64,000 nt of DNA from contig JADFSO010000002.1 of NCBI GenBank assembly GCA_022560735.1, forward strand, positions 62,001 to 126,000, in the 5' to 3' direction. Of the stretch, positions 55,363 through 63,923 are shown piece by piece (position 1 is the stretch's first letter; every line of letters begins with the position of its first letter). The notes beneath the pieces were generated by a model that worked only from the letters and a program-made list of their open reading frames with translations, searched no databases and was not told where the DNA came from. This DNA is from Pseudomonadota bacterium (GTDB lineage Bacteria; Pseudomonadota; Gammaproteobacteria; Steroidobacterales; MnTg04). The position numbers were made by a program, and so were the translations under genes.

Positions 55363-56600
55363 TGACGACTAGCAAATTCAATATCGCCATGGTTCTGCTG
55401 ATGCTGGTTTTTGCCGGCGGCTGTGTTCAGCAGCAAATCATCAAGGCGAACCCGACCCGGCTCAAGACAGCCAGCCAGGACATTCCCGACGCGGCGGTCC
55501 TCGATGTCGGGGTGGCGATTTTTGATCCGGGGGTTGCGGATGATCTTGGCGTGCGGGAGGAGCAAGAGGACAAACGCAACATATTCCCTGAAGTCCGCAA
55601 GGCGGAAGCCCGCTACATGGCGTACCAGATGAAGCGGGTCCTGGAAGACGCCGGGAACTGGGGCGCGGTCAGGGTTTTGCCGAAGGCTTCGAAGGGTACG
55701 GATCTGATGGTTTTTGGCAAAATACTCTCGTCCGATGGGGAAATACTCGAACTCAGGGTTACTGCCGTCGATGCGACCGGGCATCGGTGGCTGGACAAGA
55801 AGTACGAGGATCGGGCGAGCAAATACGCCTACAAGGACTACATTCCGTCTCGCGGCGACCCCTTTCTCGATCTTTATAATTCGGTCGCCAACGATCTGCT
55901 GGCTGTCCGCCAGCGGATGACGGTCAGCCAACTTGAAAATATTCGTCGGGTCGCCGAGCTCAGGTTCGCCGGCGATCTGTCGACCGAAGTTTTTGGCGAT
56001 TATCTTGCAGTGCGCAAGGGAATATACGAGGTTCGCAGGTTGCCATCGATGGATGACCCGATGGTTGCCAGGATGATGCGCATCCGCCAGCGCGAATATA
56101 TGTACATCGATACCCTGGACGAGTATTACGCAGATTTGTATCGGCAGATGGATCGGCCGTACGCGGATTGGCGAAAATTCACCTTCGAGGAAGCGCAGGC
56201 CTTGCGCGAGCTGAGGGCCGCCGCCAGAAACAGGAAGCTGATGGGCGCGCTGATGGTTGTCGGCGGCATTATGGTGGACAGTAAATCGGACACCCAGGCC
56301 GCCCGGATAGCGGGCGCCAGCGGCGTGATTGGCGGAATAGCCGTTTTCAAAAGCGGCATGGACAGGGGCAAGGAATCGAAACTTCATTTTGAGGCGATGA
56401 AGGAGCTGGGCGAGTCCATGGAAGCACAGGTCGCGCCGATGGTGGTCGAGGTCGAAGGTCAGACGGTCGAGCTGACCGGTACTGTGGATGCGCAATTCGA
56501 TGAATGGAGAGTCATTCTCCGGGATATATATGCTGCAGAAACCGGTATTATTGTGGGAGAACAGGATGCGGCCCTTGATCCGGGCGGTATCGGGCCCTAG
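55362..56600 (+). CDS. Lipoprotein of unknown function in kinase operon
   Basis: 412 residues, starting at ATG 55362 inside the upstream stop. Signal ends with lipobox FAGGC. The N-terminal ~165 residues look like a compact alpha/beta domain (VLDVGVAIFDPGV, TDLMVFGKILSSDGEILELRVTAVD, FLDLYNSVANDLLAV), followed by long helices rich in Arg/Glu. A short hydrophobic glycine-rich segment sits at ~295-330 (LMGALMVVGGIMV, IAGASGVIGGIAVF), and the end resembles a small beta domain (VEVEGQTVELTGTVDAQF). I do not recognise the family. Placement predicts partnership with the SQ-rich lipoprotein and the kinase's periplasmic part. Confidence 0.7.
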   Translation: MTTSKFNIAMVLLMLVFAGGCVQQQIIKANPTRLKTASQDIPDAAVLDVGVAIFDPGVADDLGVREEQEDKRNIFPEVRKAEARYMAYQMKRVLEDAGNWGAVRVLPKASKGTDLMVFGKILSSDGEILELRVTAVDATGHRWLDKKYEDRASKYAYKDYIPSRGDPFLDLYNSVANDLLAVRQRMTVSQLENIRRVAELRFAGDLSTEVFGDYLAVRKGIYEVRRLPSMDDPMVARMMRIRQREYMYIDTLDEYYADLYRQMDRPYADWRKFTFEEAQALRELRAAARNRKLMGALMVVGGIMVDSKSDTQAARIAGASGVIGGIAVFKSGMDRGKESKLHFEAMKELGESMEAQVAPMVVEVEGQTVELTGTVDAQFDEWRVILRDIYAAETGIIVGEQDAALDPGGIGP

Positions 56601-56615
56601 GCAGACTTCCATACG

Positions 56616-58991
56616 ATGCGGGAATATCACAAGGGACAGCATTTATCTGGCCGTTTCACCCTTATCTCTCGCTTGGGGCAGGGGGGAATGGGCGAAGTCT
56701 GGCTGGCCAGGGACAACCACCTTTCGCGTGAGGTGGCGCTGAAAATCCTTAACCCCGCACTGGCCGCAAATCCGGCCATGGTCGAACTCCTGCAGAGCGA
56801 ATGCAACCTGACCCGGCAAATGGTGCATCCCAACATCGTTCGGGTCCATGAATTCCACAGCGATGGCGACAGCCACTTCATCTCCATGGAATATGTCGAG
56901 GGCGACAGCCTGGAAGCGCTGGCGGGCCGCCGTTACGATGTCTGGCTGCCGGTGCTGCTACCGGTGCTCGATGCGCTCGAATACGCGCACCAGGCCGGCA
57001 TGGTGCACCGGGATATCAAGCTCAGCAACATTTTGTATTCTGCAGGCGCCGAGGTCAAGCTGAGCGACTTTGGCATCGGCGGGATTATCGGCAAGCAAAG
57101 CGATGCATTTCCTGGCGGATCACGATATTCGGCCAGCCCCCAGCAGCTCGATGGCCAGCCAGGTTCGATCGGCGACGATATTTATGCGGTTGGCGCGATG
57201 CTCTACGCCTTGATATCCGGGAAGCCGCCTTTTTACGGTGAGCCGGACCAGGAAAAGATTGCCGGACAGGTGCCGCCGCCGCCAAAGACGAATCACCCGC
57301 TGCCGGACGGCCTGGTGGAGTTGGTGATGCGCATCCTGGCCAAGGATCCACTGGATAGGCCCGCTTCGATCGGTGAGGTGCGGGAACTGCTTGCAGACAT
57401 CATTGGAGTTAGTTCGACAGCCACCCGGCCACCCGGTGAGCCGCCCGGTACCGGCATCGGTACCGACAAGATCGTCGCAATCCGACGTCAGCACCATGTA
57501 CCCGGACGGGACCAGCCGGGGGCAGTTCAGGACGATCCGCCGAGGAGGTCCTGGCTGCCCGGTCTGGCGATGGCCTTGCTGTTGCTGATCGCTGCGGTGG
57601 TGTTCCTCTACCTGCCCGGCCAGGTCGAAAAGCGTGAGCCGCCCATCGGCGTTGAAATTCAATGGCCAGGCGATGAAATCGCCGATGAGCAGCCTGTGGC
57701 GGCAGTTGTTGACACTCCACCAGCCGCGGTTACACAGCTAGCACCTTACGAACAGGCGCAGGCGACACTCGACCGCGAGGAAGCGGAACGTATTGTGGCA
57801 CAGCTGTTGCGCCGGCAGATCGCGCTGGAAGACCGTGCGGTCCAATTGTGGGCCGCCGATGAATTCAATGCCGCCGTAGAGCGGGTTCGTAGTGCCGACA
57901 CCATGTTCCACAACAGTGATTACGCCAATGCGCTCGACGCCTACCGAACCGCGCTGGAAGAAATCGAGCGGCTGACAGCGCAGGTTGACCAGGTATTGAA
58001 CGCTGCGCTGAAAGCCGGTGCACAGGCTTTACTGGATGGCGATCCCGCGATGGCGCGACAGAATTATGAGCTGGCCGCGGCGATCGATCCCGGCAACCGG
58101 GAGGCTCGCCAGGGTCTGAGCAGATCGGCCACCATCGAACAGGTTCTGGCGCTGATGGCGGTAGCCGAAACGAAGGCCGCGGCCGGTGACCTGTCCGGCG
58201 CGAAAAAAACCTACCAGGAATTGCTGGCCATCGATTCCCAATGGCAACCGGCGAGGACGGCGCTGGGGCAATTGAACCGGGAATTGGCCCGGCGAAGCTA
58301 TAACAGCCTGATGTCCGCCGGCTTCGCCAACCTGGCCGACAACAGGCTGAATAAAGCCCGGGACGCATTTCAATCGGCTTTGCGGATGAAACCGGGTTCG
58401 AAAGACACCCAGGACGGACTTTTCCAGGTCGAGGAGGCGATAAAGCTGGCCGAAATTTCACATTTGCGGACGCAAGCGAAACAGTACGCGGCCGTCGAGC
58501 AATGGCCGCTGGCGCTCAACGATTATCAATCCGCCTTGAAGCTCGATCCGAACCTGGTTTTTGCCCGCGATGGTGAAGCTCACGCGCAGAAAATGATTCG
58601 CATCGATCGGGAATTCGCGAGTTACATGGTGCAACCCGAGCGGCTCGGAGAGGACAACGTTTACCAGGCGGCCCTGGGATTCCTCGAGCAGACGCGCTTG
58701 CTGGCCAACCCGGGGCCCCGTTTGCAGGCGCAGTTGCTCCAGCTCCAGGTCCAGCTGCAGGTTGCACGAATCCCGGTCAGGGTAGACCTGGTGTCGGATC
58801 GATTGACCGAAGTCTTTATATACCGGATCGGCAAAATCGGCACATTTGCCGATCACTCGGTGCGACTGGTACCGGGCAAGTACACCTTGATCGGTACTCG
58901 CGACGGTTATCGTGATGTCCGGCGCCAATTGCTGGTCCTGCCCGGGATATCGCCGGAGCCGATCGTGATCCGTTGTGAGGAAAAGATTTGA
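56616..58991 (+). CDS. Transmembrane Ser/Thr protein kinase with periplasmic TPR region
   Basis: 791 residues. A Hanks-type kinase occupies ~10-265 with GQGGMGEVW, Lys43 in ALKIL, HRDIKLSN (Asp133) and DFG (151-153). All catalytic residues are present, so it should be active. One transmembrane helix (~313-334) places the rest outside the cytoplasm. This part has a helical region with repeated TPR-like pairs (FNAAVERVRSADTMFHNSDYA; LLDGDPAMARQNYELAAAI; DFQSALRMKPGS-like) and a final PEGA-like beta domain (VRLVPGKYTLIGTRDGYRDV). The stop overlaps the next TTG start. Substrates are likely operon neighbours such as the FHA protein. Confidence 0.9.
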   Translation: MREYHKGQHLSGRFTLISRLGQGGMGEVWLARDNHLSREVALKILNPALAANPAMVELLQSECNLTRQMVHPNIVRVHEFHSDGDSHFISMEYVEGDSLEALAGRRYDVWLPVLLPVLDALEYAHQAGMVHRDIKLSNILYSAGAEVKLSDFGIGGIIGKQSDAFPGGSRYSASPQQLDGQPGSIGDDIYAVGAMLYALISGKPPFYGEPDQEKIAGQVPPPPKTNHPLPDGLVELVMRILAKDPLDRPASIGEVRELLADIIGVSSTATRPPGEPPGTGIGTDKIVAIRRQHHVPGRDQPGAVQDDPPRRSWLPGLAMALLLLIAAVVFLYLPGQVEKREPPIGVEIQWPGDEIADEQPVAAVVDTPPAAVTQLAPYEQAQATLDREEAERIVAQLLRRQIALEDRAVQLWAADEFNAAVERVRSADTMFHNSDYANALDAYRTALEEIERLTAQVDQVLNAALKAGAQALLDGDPAMARQNYELAAAIDPGNREARQGLSRSATIEQVLALMAVAETKAAAGDLSGAKKTYQELLAIDSQWQPARTALGQLNRELARRSYNSLMSAGFANLADNRLNKARDAFQSALRMKPGSKDTQDGLFQVEEAIKLAEISHLRTQAKQYAAVEQWPLALNDYQSALKLDPNLVFARDGEAHAQKMIRIDREFASYMVQPERLGEDNVYQAALGFLEQTRLLANPGPRLQAQLLQLQVQLQVARIPVRVDLVSDRLTEVFIYRIGKIGTFADHSVRLVPGKYTLIGTRDGYRDVRRQLLVLPGISPEPIVIRCEEKI

Positions 58992-61453
58992 CTGCCGAAG
59001 GCGATAACGAAGGCGGTTTTTCCGAATTGTTTCTGGTGGTCGATGAATCTGGCCGGCTCGCCATGGCCAGTGCCGCACCGGCGGACAAGCAGGCCTTGCT
59101 GGCCAGGTTTTGCGCAACGGCCGGGCAGGTCCGGGTTTACCTGGGATCTGCGGCAGTTCCGCTGTTGTGCAATGGCGCCAGGCTGACCGAGGCGGTTGTT
59201 CTGAAGCACGGTGACCGGCTCCGCGCAGGCGACCTGGTTTTGAATTTCGCGGCCGATGGTCGTGGCGGGATTTTGTATCAGCAGGCGGCGGACGAAAACA
59301 CAACTTTGCCGCCCGGCGGCGGCGAAGCGCAGGAACAAAAGGCCTGGTTGCTGGTGGGGAGTCCGGGAGACGACGGCATCGGCGAGGAGATCCCGCGGCC
59401 GGCAACGGAGCCTGACGGCCGGAAAATCTCGCCTGGACAGTACGTCAAGAGTACGGCTACAAGCGAAATCAAGAAACGATTGCCGTTGTTGCCGCTGGCA
59501 ATCGCAGGTATTTTCATTTTGCTGGGCCTGGTCGCCGCGTTCATGTTCTCGGCAACCGCGGTCCGCATCGTCATCGATCCGGCGCCTGACAGCATCGAGG
59601 TGGATGGCGCATGGGTCAGTCTTGAACTCGGGGGCCATTACCTGCTGCTGCCTGGAAAAGCCAGGATCAGCATACAGAAATCGGAGTATTACCCGTTGCA
59701 AGAGACCTTCGAGGTCGAGTGGACGGCCAACCAGGAAGTGTCTTTCCAGCTGACTCGATTACCCGACCTGTTTGAGATTCTGAGCGAACCTGCCGCCCCC
59801 GCAACAGTGCAAATCGATGGGAAACCGATGGGTCAGACGCCCTTGACAGAGTTGGCCCTGCACGCGGGTGAACATGAACTGCTGGTCACGGCGGAGCGTT
59901 TTCTGGATCACCACGAGGTGGTCCAGGTGGAAGGCGGTGGCCGGCGCAAGGTGATCACCGTCAATCTGCAACCGGCCTGGGCGAATGTGGAACTCATTAC
60001 CACGCCCGCCGGCGCCCGGGTTTTTGTCGACGAGCAGGAAATGGGCGAAACGCCACTGTCGGTGGAGATGTTGCAGGGCTCGAGACAACTGAAGATTAGC
60101 AAGACCGGTTTCAAGACCTGGCAGGAAAACATCAAGATAGTCGCCGGGGAACATCGGCGCTTGCCGCTGACCCTGGTCAGGGCCGATGGCAAAGTGGTCA
60201 TTCGCAGCGATCCGCCGGGCGCGAGCGTCACCATCGATTCCCGGTATCGCGGACGTACGCCGCTGAATATTGCGCTGGCCCCGGACCGGGAGTATCAGTT
60301 GAACTTTAGCCTGTCCGGTTACGAGAAAGCGGCCCGCAGCATATTGGTACGCTCCGATCAGGATGGCAGCGTGCTGGTCAATCTGCGTGCACTGCTTGGC
60401 ATGGTCGATATTCGCAGCGAGCCTGCCGGCGCAACGATAAAAATAGACGGGGTCGATCACGGCCAAACCAACCGGAAGCTGCAGTTGTCCGCGGTGCCGC
60501 ACCTGGTCGAGTTTTCCAAACCAGGCTATGCACCGTTTCACGCCCGGGTGACGCCGAGACCAGGTTTCGAACAACAACTGGTGGCCCGCCTGAAGACGCT
60601 CGAGCAGGCTCGCTGGGAGGCGATACCGACGACCATAAAAACCGCTCTGGGTCAGCCGCTGAAGCTGATCCGCGGCGGGCGGGTAAATATGGGTGCGCCA
60701 CGCCGCCAGAAAGGCCGACGCGCCAACGAAATAGAGCACCCGGTGAAACTGGTGCGCGCATTTTACCTCGGCACGCACGAGGTCACCAATAAGGATTATC
60801 GTCGCTTCAAGGCCGAGCATGAATCGGGCGCGGTCAAGACCACCAGTCTGAACCAGGGCACCCATCCGGTTGTCCAGATAAGCTGGCAGGATGCGGTAAA
60901 ATTTTGTAACTGGCTGAGCAAAAAAGACGGATTGCCAGCGGCATATATCGAAGAGGGCAAAAAAATGGTGGCGGTCAGCCCGCTGAACACCGGTTACCGT
61001 TTGCCGAGCGAAGCCGAGTGGGCGTTCGTGCAGCGAATGGCGGATGGCGGCGCGCGGAAAATGTATCCGTGGGGAGATGCGCTGCCACCCGAGGATGGCT
61101 CGGGAAACTTTGCCGATGTCTCGGCGAGACCTGTTTTAACCGCGGTCATCGACAAGTACGACGACAAGTACCTGGCGACCTCGCCGGTGGGGCATTTCGC
61201 TGCCAACGTAGCGGGCTTTTATGACCTGGCGGGCAATGTCGCCGAATGGACGCACGACTACTATTCTGCGGACCCATTGATGGTCGGGCAGCTTACGATC
61301 GATCCGTTCGGACCGGTCAGCGGGGAGTATCATGTGGTCAGGGGATCGAGCTGGAAATCGGCCGAGACCAGCGAGTTGCGGGTCAGCTATCGGGATTATG
61401 GCAGCGATCCCCGTCACGATGTCGGGTTTAGACTGGCACGGTATCTTGAATAA
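58988..61453 (+). CDS. Membrane protein: FHA-like N-domain, PEGA repeats, cysteine-less SUMF1-type domain
   Basis: 821 residues, TTG start overlapping the kinase stop (TTGA). Residues ~12-95 look like a degenerate FHA-type beta domain. A transmembrane helix spans ~165-188. Four or five PEGA domains follow (~195-540: AWANVELITTPAGARVFVDE, VVIRSDPPGASVTIDSRYRG, MVDIRSEPAGATIKIDG). The C-terminus (~550-821) is a formylglycine-enzyme-type (SUMF1) fold (FYLGTHEVTNKDYRRF, YRLPSEAEWAF, DLAGNVAEWTHDYY, VRGSSWKSAETSELRVSYRD). It lacks the cysteine pair needed for formylglycine formation, so it probably binds rather than oxidises. Confidence 0.85.
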   Translation: MTAEGDNEGGFSELFLVVDESGRLAMASAAPADKQALLARFCATAGQVRVYLGSAAVPLLCNGARLTEAVVLKHGDRLRAGDLVLNFAADGRGGILYQQAADENTTLPPGGGEAQEQKAWLLVGSPGDDGIGEEIPRPATEPDGRKISPGQYVKSTATSEIKKRLPLLPLAIAGIFILLGLVAAFMFSATAVRIVIDPAPDSIEVDGAWVSLELGGHYLLLPGKARISIQKSEYYPLQETFEVEWTANQEVSFQLTRLPDLFEILSEPAAPATVQIDGKPMGQTPLTELALHAGEHELLVTAERFLDHHEVVQVEGGGRRKVITVNLQPAWANVELITTPAGARVFVDEQEMGETPLSVEMLQGSRQLKISKTGFKTWQENIKIVAGEHRRLPLTLVRADGKVVIRSDPPGASVTIDSRYRGRTPLNIALAPDREYQLNFSLSGYEKAARSILVRSDQDGSVLVNLRALLGMVDIRSEPAGATIKIDGVDHGQTNRKLQLSAVPHLVEFSKPGYAPFHARVTPRPGFEQQLVARLKTLEQARWEAIPTTIKTALGQPLKLIRGGRVNMGAPRRQKGRRANEIEHPVKLVRAFYLGTHEVTNKDYRRFKAEHESGAVKTTSLNQGTHPVVQISWQDAVKFCNWLSKKDGLPAAYIEEGKKMVAVSPLNTGYRLPSEAEWAFVQRMADGGARKMYPWGDALPPEDGSGNFADVSARPVLTAVIDKYDDKYLATSPVGHFAANVAGFYDLAGNVAEWTHDYYSADPLMVGQLTIDPFGPVSGEYHVVRGSSWKSAETSELRVSYRDYGSDPRHDVGFRLARYLE

Positions 61454-61465
61454 GCGGAGTTTTGG

Positions 61466-61747
61466 ATGATGGATAAAAAAGTTCGGGGATTAATTTGCGC
61501 GGCGCTGGTGCCGGCATATTTTCTTTTTTCACCGCCGCTCGCGGCACAGGATGAAAATGCCGCACCACCGCCTGAACAGCAGAGACAGGAAGAACCGGCC
61601 CTTGCCGATCCTGCCGGCGCATCGTCGGCTGCCGAGGATTCAGAAATCAGGCAGGACCCGCCGCGGACGATCGATGATCTGGACAGTTTTGTGCCCAGTG
61701 TAGAGATTTCCAGCGACCTGTCCATTTCCTATCCGGTAGATATCTGA
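61466..61747 (+). CDS. Small exported acidic protein
   Basis: 93 residues from ATG 61466 (or 61469). A signal peptide ends near LAAQ-DE, and the mature ~65 residues are Pro/Glu/Ala-rich, acidic and probably disordered, ending in a short strand-like segment (VEISSDLSISYPVDI). It is 12 bp after the PEGA gene and 17 bp before the channel gene. A periplasmic linker or plug peptide is possible. Not recognised. Confidence 0.65.
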   Translation: MMDKKVRGLICAALVPAYFLFSPPLAAQDENAAPPPEQQRQEEPALADPAGASSAAEDSEIRQDPPRTIDDLDSFVPSVEISSDLSISYPVDI

Positions 61748-61764
61748 ACAGACCAGAGGTAGAC

Positions 61765-62562
61765 ATGACACGACGATTGCCAGTTGAATTTCTTTACCAG
61801 ATTTTTTCCCTGATCGTCGCGGTGATCATCGTGCATGCGACCTATGTATCGATGATCAGGCCGCAGGCAGACGCCATATTGCTCGAGCGGGGAATTCTGA
61901 TGGAACAGGACGCGCACTATGTTCCACCCCGGTCCCTGTACGTCATCATCAGGGATTTCGAGCAGGAAACCTGTTTCATCCTGATGCTTTGGGCGTTCGC
62001 CTTGATGGGCTACAAGGCCGTCGCAACCAGCAAGGAGCGCAGCTTCGTGTATGAGAAACTGGTCGATGTGGGCGAGGGCATGAGCATCCTGCCGGAGGAT
62101 ACCCGCGAATACGCCAGGTCGCTGCAGGCCATGGACCCCCAACAACAGCGCCGGCTTTTGCCGCGCGCGTTGCTGGCCGCCCTGCACCGGTTTCGCTCAA
62201 CGAAAAGCATTCAGGATGTATCCAACGTGGTCAAGAACATCTGCGACACGGAGTATGAGCGCATGGACACCGAGTTATCGATGGTGCGATATCTCGCCTG
62301 GGCGATCCCATCGGTCGGGTTTATCGGCACCGTGCGCGGCATCGGGCAGGCGCTGGGCCGGGCCAATGAAGCCGTGGGGGGGGATATCAGCGGCGTGACC
62401 CAGTCACTGGGCGTCGCCTTTAATTCGACCTTTGTCGCGCTGGTTATCAGCATCGTCCTGATGTTTCTGTTGCATCAGTTGCAGGAAGCGCAAGAGCGGC
62501 TGGTTCTCGATTCACAGGCCTATATCGATGAACAACTGATACGGTACCTGCAGGTTCGATAA
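61765..62562 (+). CDS. MotA/TolQ/ExbB-type proton-channel subunit
   Basis: 265 residues with four hydrophobic helices: one near the N-terminus (FLYQIFSLIVAVIIVHATYV), one at ~68-88, and the conserved pair near the C-terminus. The core TolQ/ExbB pattern is clear: RYLAWAIPSVGFIGTVRGIGQAL, then GVTQSLGVAFNSTFVALVISIVLM. In known systems this pentamer forms the stator with ExbD, TolR or MotB. The gene two downstream is the natural partner. ~80 residues of cytoplasmic helices separate helices 2 and 3. Confidence 0.88.
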   Translation: MTRRLPVEFLYQIFSLIVAVIIVHATYVSMIRPQADAILLERGILMEQDAHYVPPRSLYVIIRDFEQETCFILMLWAFALMGYKAVATSKERSFVYEKLVDVGEGMSILPEDTREYARSLQAMDPQQQRRLLPRALLAALHRFRSTKSIQDVSNVVKNICDTEYERMDTELSMVRYLAWAIPSVGFIGTVRGIGQALGRANEAVGGDISGVTQSLGVAFNSTFVALVISIVLMFLLHQLQEAQERLVLDSQAYIDEQLIRYLQVR

Positions 62563-62576
62563 CCCCGGAGATATCC

Positions 62577-63923
62577 TTGTCTGATCTTGTACTGGAAATA
62601 AACGATATCGGTCTGACCGTCAGCGACGGCGAAAAAATGTTGTTGTCCAGCCCGGCTTGTGCGCTGCTCGATGGCAATCATGTCGTGGTCGGTCAGGAAG
62701 CGTTCGAGAAATCCAGGCTCCGGCCGTTGTGGACCAACAACCGTTTCTGGAGCCGTCTCGACCAGGAGAAACTGGCAAACCCATCCGGTCGTTTTCAGAC
62801 CAACGCGGACCTGGCGCACGCACACCTCGAACATATCTGGCATAAGCTGAACAGGGTTGCGGATAGCGGCCTGATCATCGTGGTCCCGGGTACCTGGGAC
62901 CAGGCGCAGATGGGCTTGTTGCTGGGGATTGCCGCGGATATGAATATCCCGGTCAGCGGGATGGTCGATTCCGCGGTTGCGGCGGCCGCGTCCCTGGAAC
63001 CGGACGTTCCGCGGCTGCACCTCGACCTGCAGCAGGGAAAATTCGTACTGACTGAATTGCAGGGCGGTACGCAACTTTCACGTGCGGGTGTTTTCGTCAT
63101 CTGCGAAACCGGGCTGTCTTCGCTCAGGGATGCCTGGGCCAATATCATCGCCGATGTTTTTGTCAGCCAGACCCGCTTCGATCCCATGCACATAGCCAGG
63201 ACCGAGCAACAACTATTCAACAAGCTGGATGGTTGGCTGGCCGATATCGAAGCCCAGGGGAGCGCCGCGCTGGAAATGGACGCGGGTGATAAAACCTATA
63301 CTGTGCAACTCGCCGGCGATCAACTGTTGTCGGCGAGTTCGTCCCTTTATCCGCAAATCGTCCAGCAGATCAGGCCCCGTGCCAAGGGCATGCTTGCGCT
63401 CAGCCATCGTCTGGCTGATTTCCCCGGTCTGAAGGACAGTCTCGCGCTGATCGCTGGTCTTGAGCTCAGATGGCTGGATGAAAATGCGGCGGCCCGAGGG
63501 GCGCTCGCCAAATCCGCCGTGTTTGCGGCGCAGCCGGATACGCCGGAGGTCACTTTTCTGACCAGCCTGCCGTTATCTGCGAACTCTTCGAGCGAGAACG
63601 GTGCCGTCGCGCATGATTTGCTACCGACCCACCTGGTGTATCGTGCGCGGGCCTATCCGCTGGACCAGGGATCGCTGGTGCTCGGTGCAGAGCCGAAATC
63701 GAGTGACAGGACGATCACGCTGGTCGGCATTCTGGATGGCGTATCCCGCCAGCATTGCACGATTAAACAGGTGAACGGGCGAACCACGGTCGAAGATCAT
63801 TCCAGTTACGGGACCTTTGTCAATGACCGGGCGGTCAATGGTTCCGCGGACCTGGTCCTGGGCGATGTCATTCGCATGGGCTCGCCGGGCGAAACCGCAC
63901 AACTGATCGGCGTGAACAAGTAA
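62577..63923 (+). CDS. Degenerate actin-fold (Hsp70-like) protein with C-terminal FHA domain
   Basis: 448 residues from TTG 62577 (CCGGAG 62564-62569 upstream). The first ~330 residues have the layout of an actin/Hsp70-fold protein (VVPGTWDQAQMGLLLGIAADM, IPVSGMVDSAVAAAA, LHLDLQQGKFVLTEL). The glycine-rich phosphate loops are replaced, so ATP binding is doubtful. The C-terminal FHA domain (~360-445) keeps its phosphothreonine-binding landmarks: VSRQHCTI, the HSSYGTFVND loop with Asn, and LVLGDVIRMG. It probably reads phosphorylation by the operon's kinase. Cytosolic, no membrane segment. Confidence 0.8.
   Translation: MSDLVLEINDIGLTVSDGEKMLLSSPACALLDGNHVVVGQEAFEKSRLRPLWTNNRFWSRLDQEKLANPSGRFQTNADLAHAHLEHIWHKLNRVADSGLIIVVPGTWDQAQMGLLLGIAADMNIPVSGMVDSAVAAAASLEPDVPRLHLDLQQGKFVLTELQGGTQLSRAGVFVICETGLSSLRDAWANIIADVFVSQTRFDPMHIARTEQQLFNKLDGWLADIEAQGSAALEMDAGDKTYTVQLAGDQLLSASSSLYPQIVQQIRPRAKGMLALSHRLADFPGLKDSLALIAGLELRWLDENAAARGALAKSAVFAAQPDTPEVTFLTSLPLSANSSSENGAVAHDLLPTHLVYRARAYPLDQGSLVLGAEPKSSDRTITLVGILDGVSRQHCTIKQVNGRTTVEDHSSYGTFVNDRAVNGSADLVLGDVIRMGSPGETAQLIGVNK

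Noticed and set aside
54474..56642. 722-codon minus-strand open frame
   Set aside because: Antisense to two lipoprotein genes with lipoboxes and coupled starts. The composition (Pro/Ser/Arg low complexity) reflects the SQ/Ala-rich sense strand.
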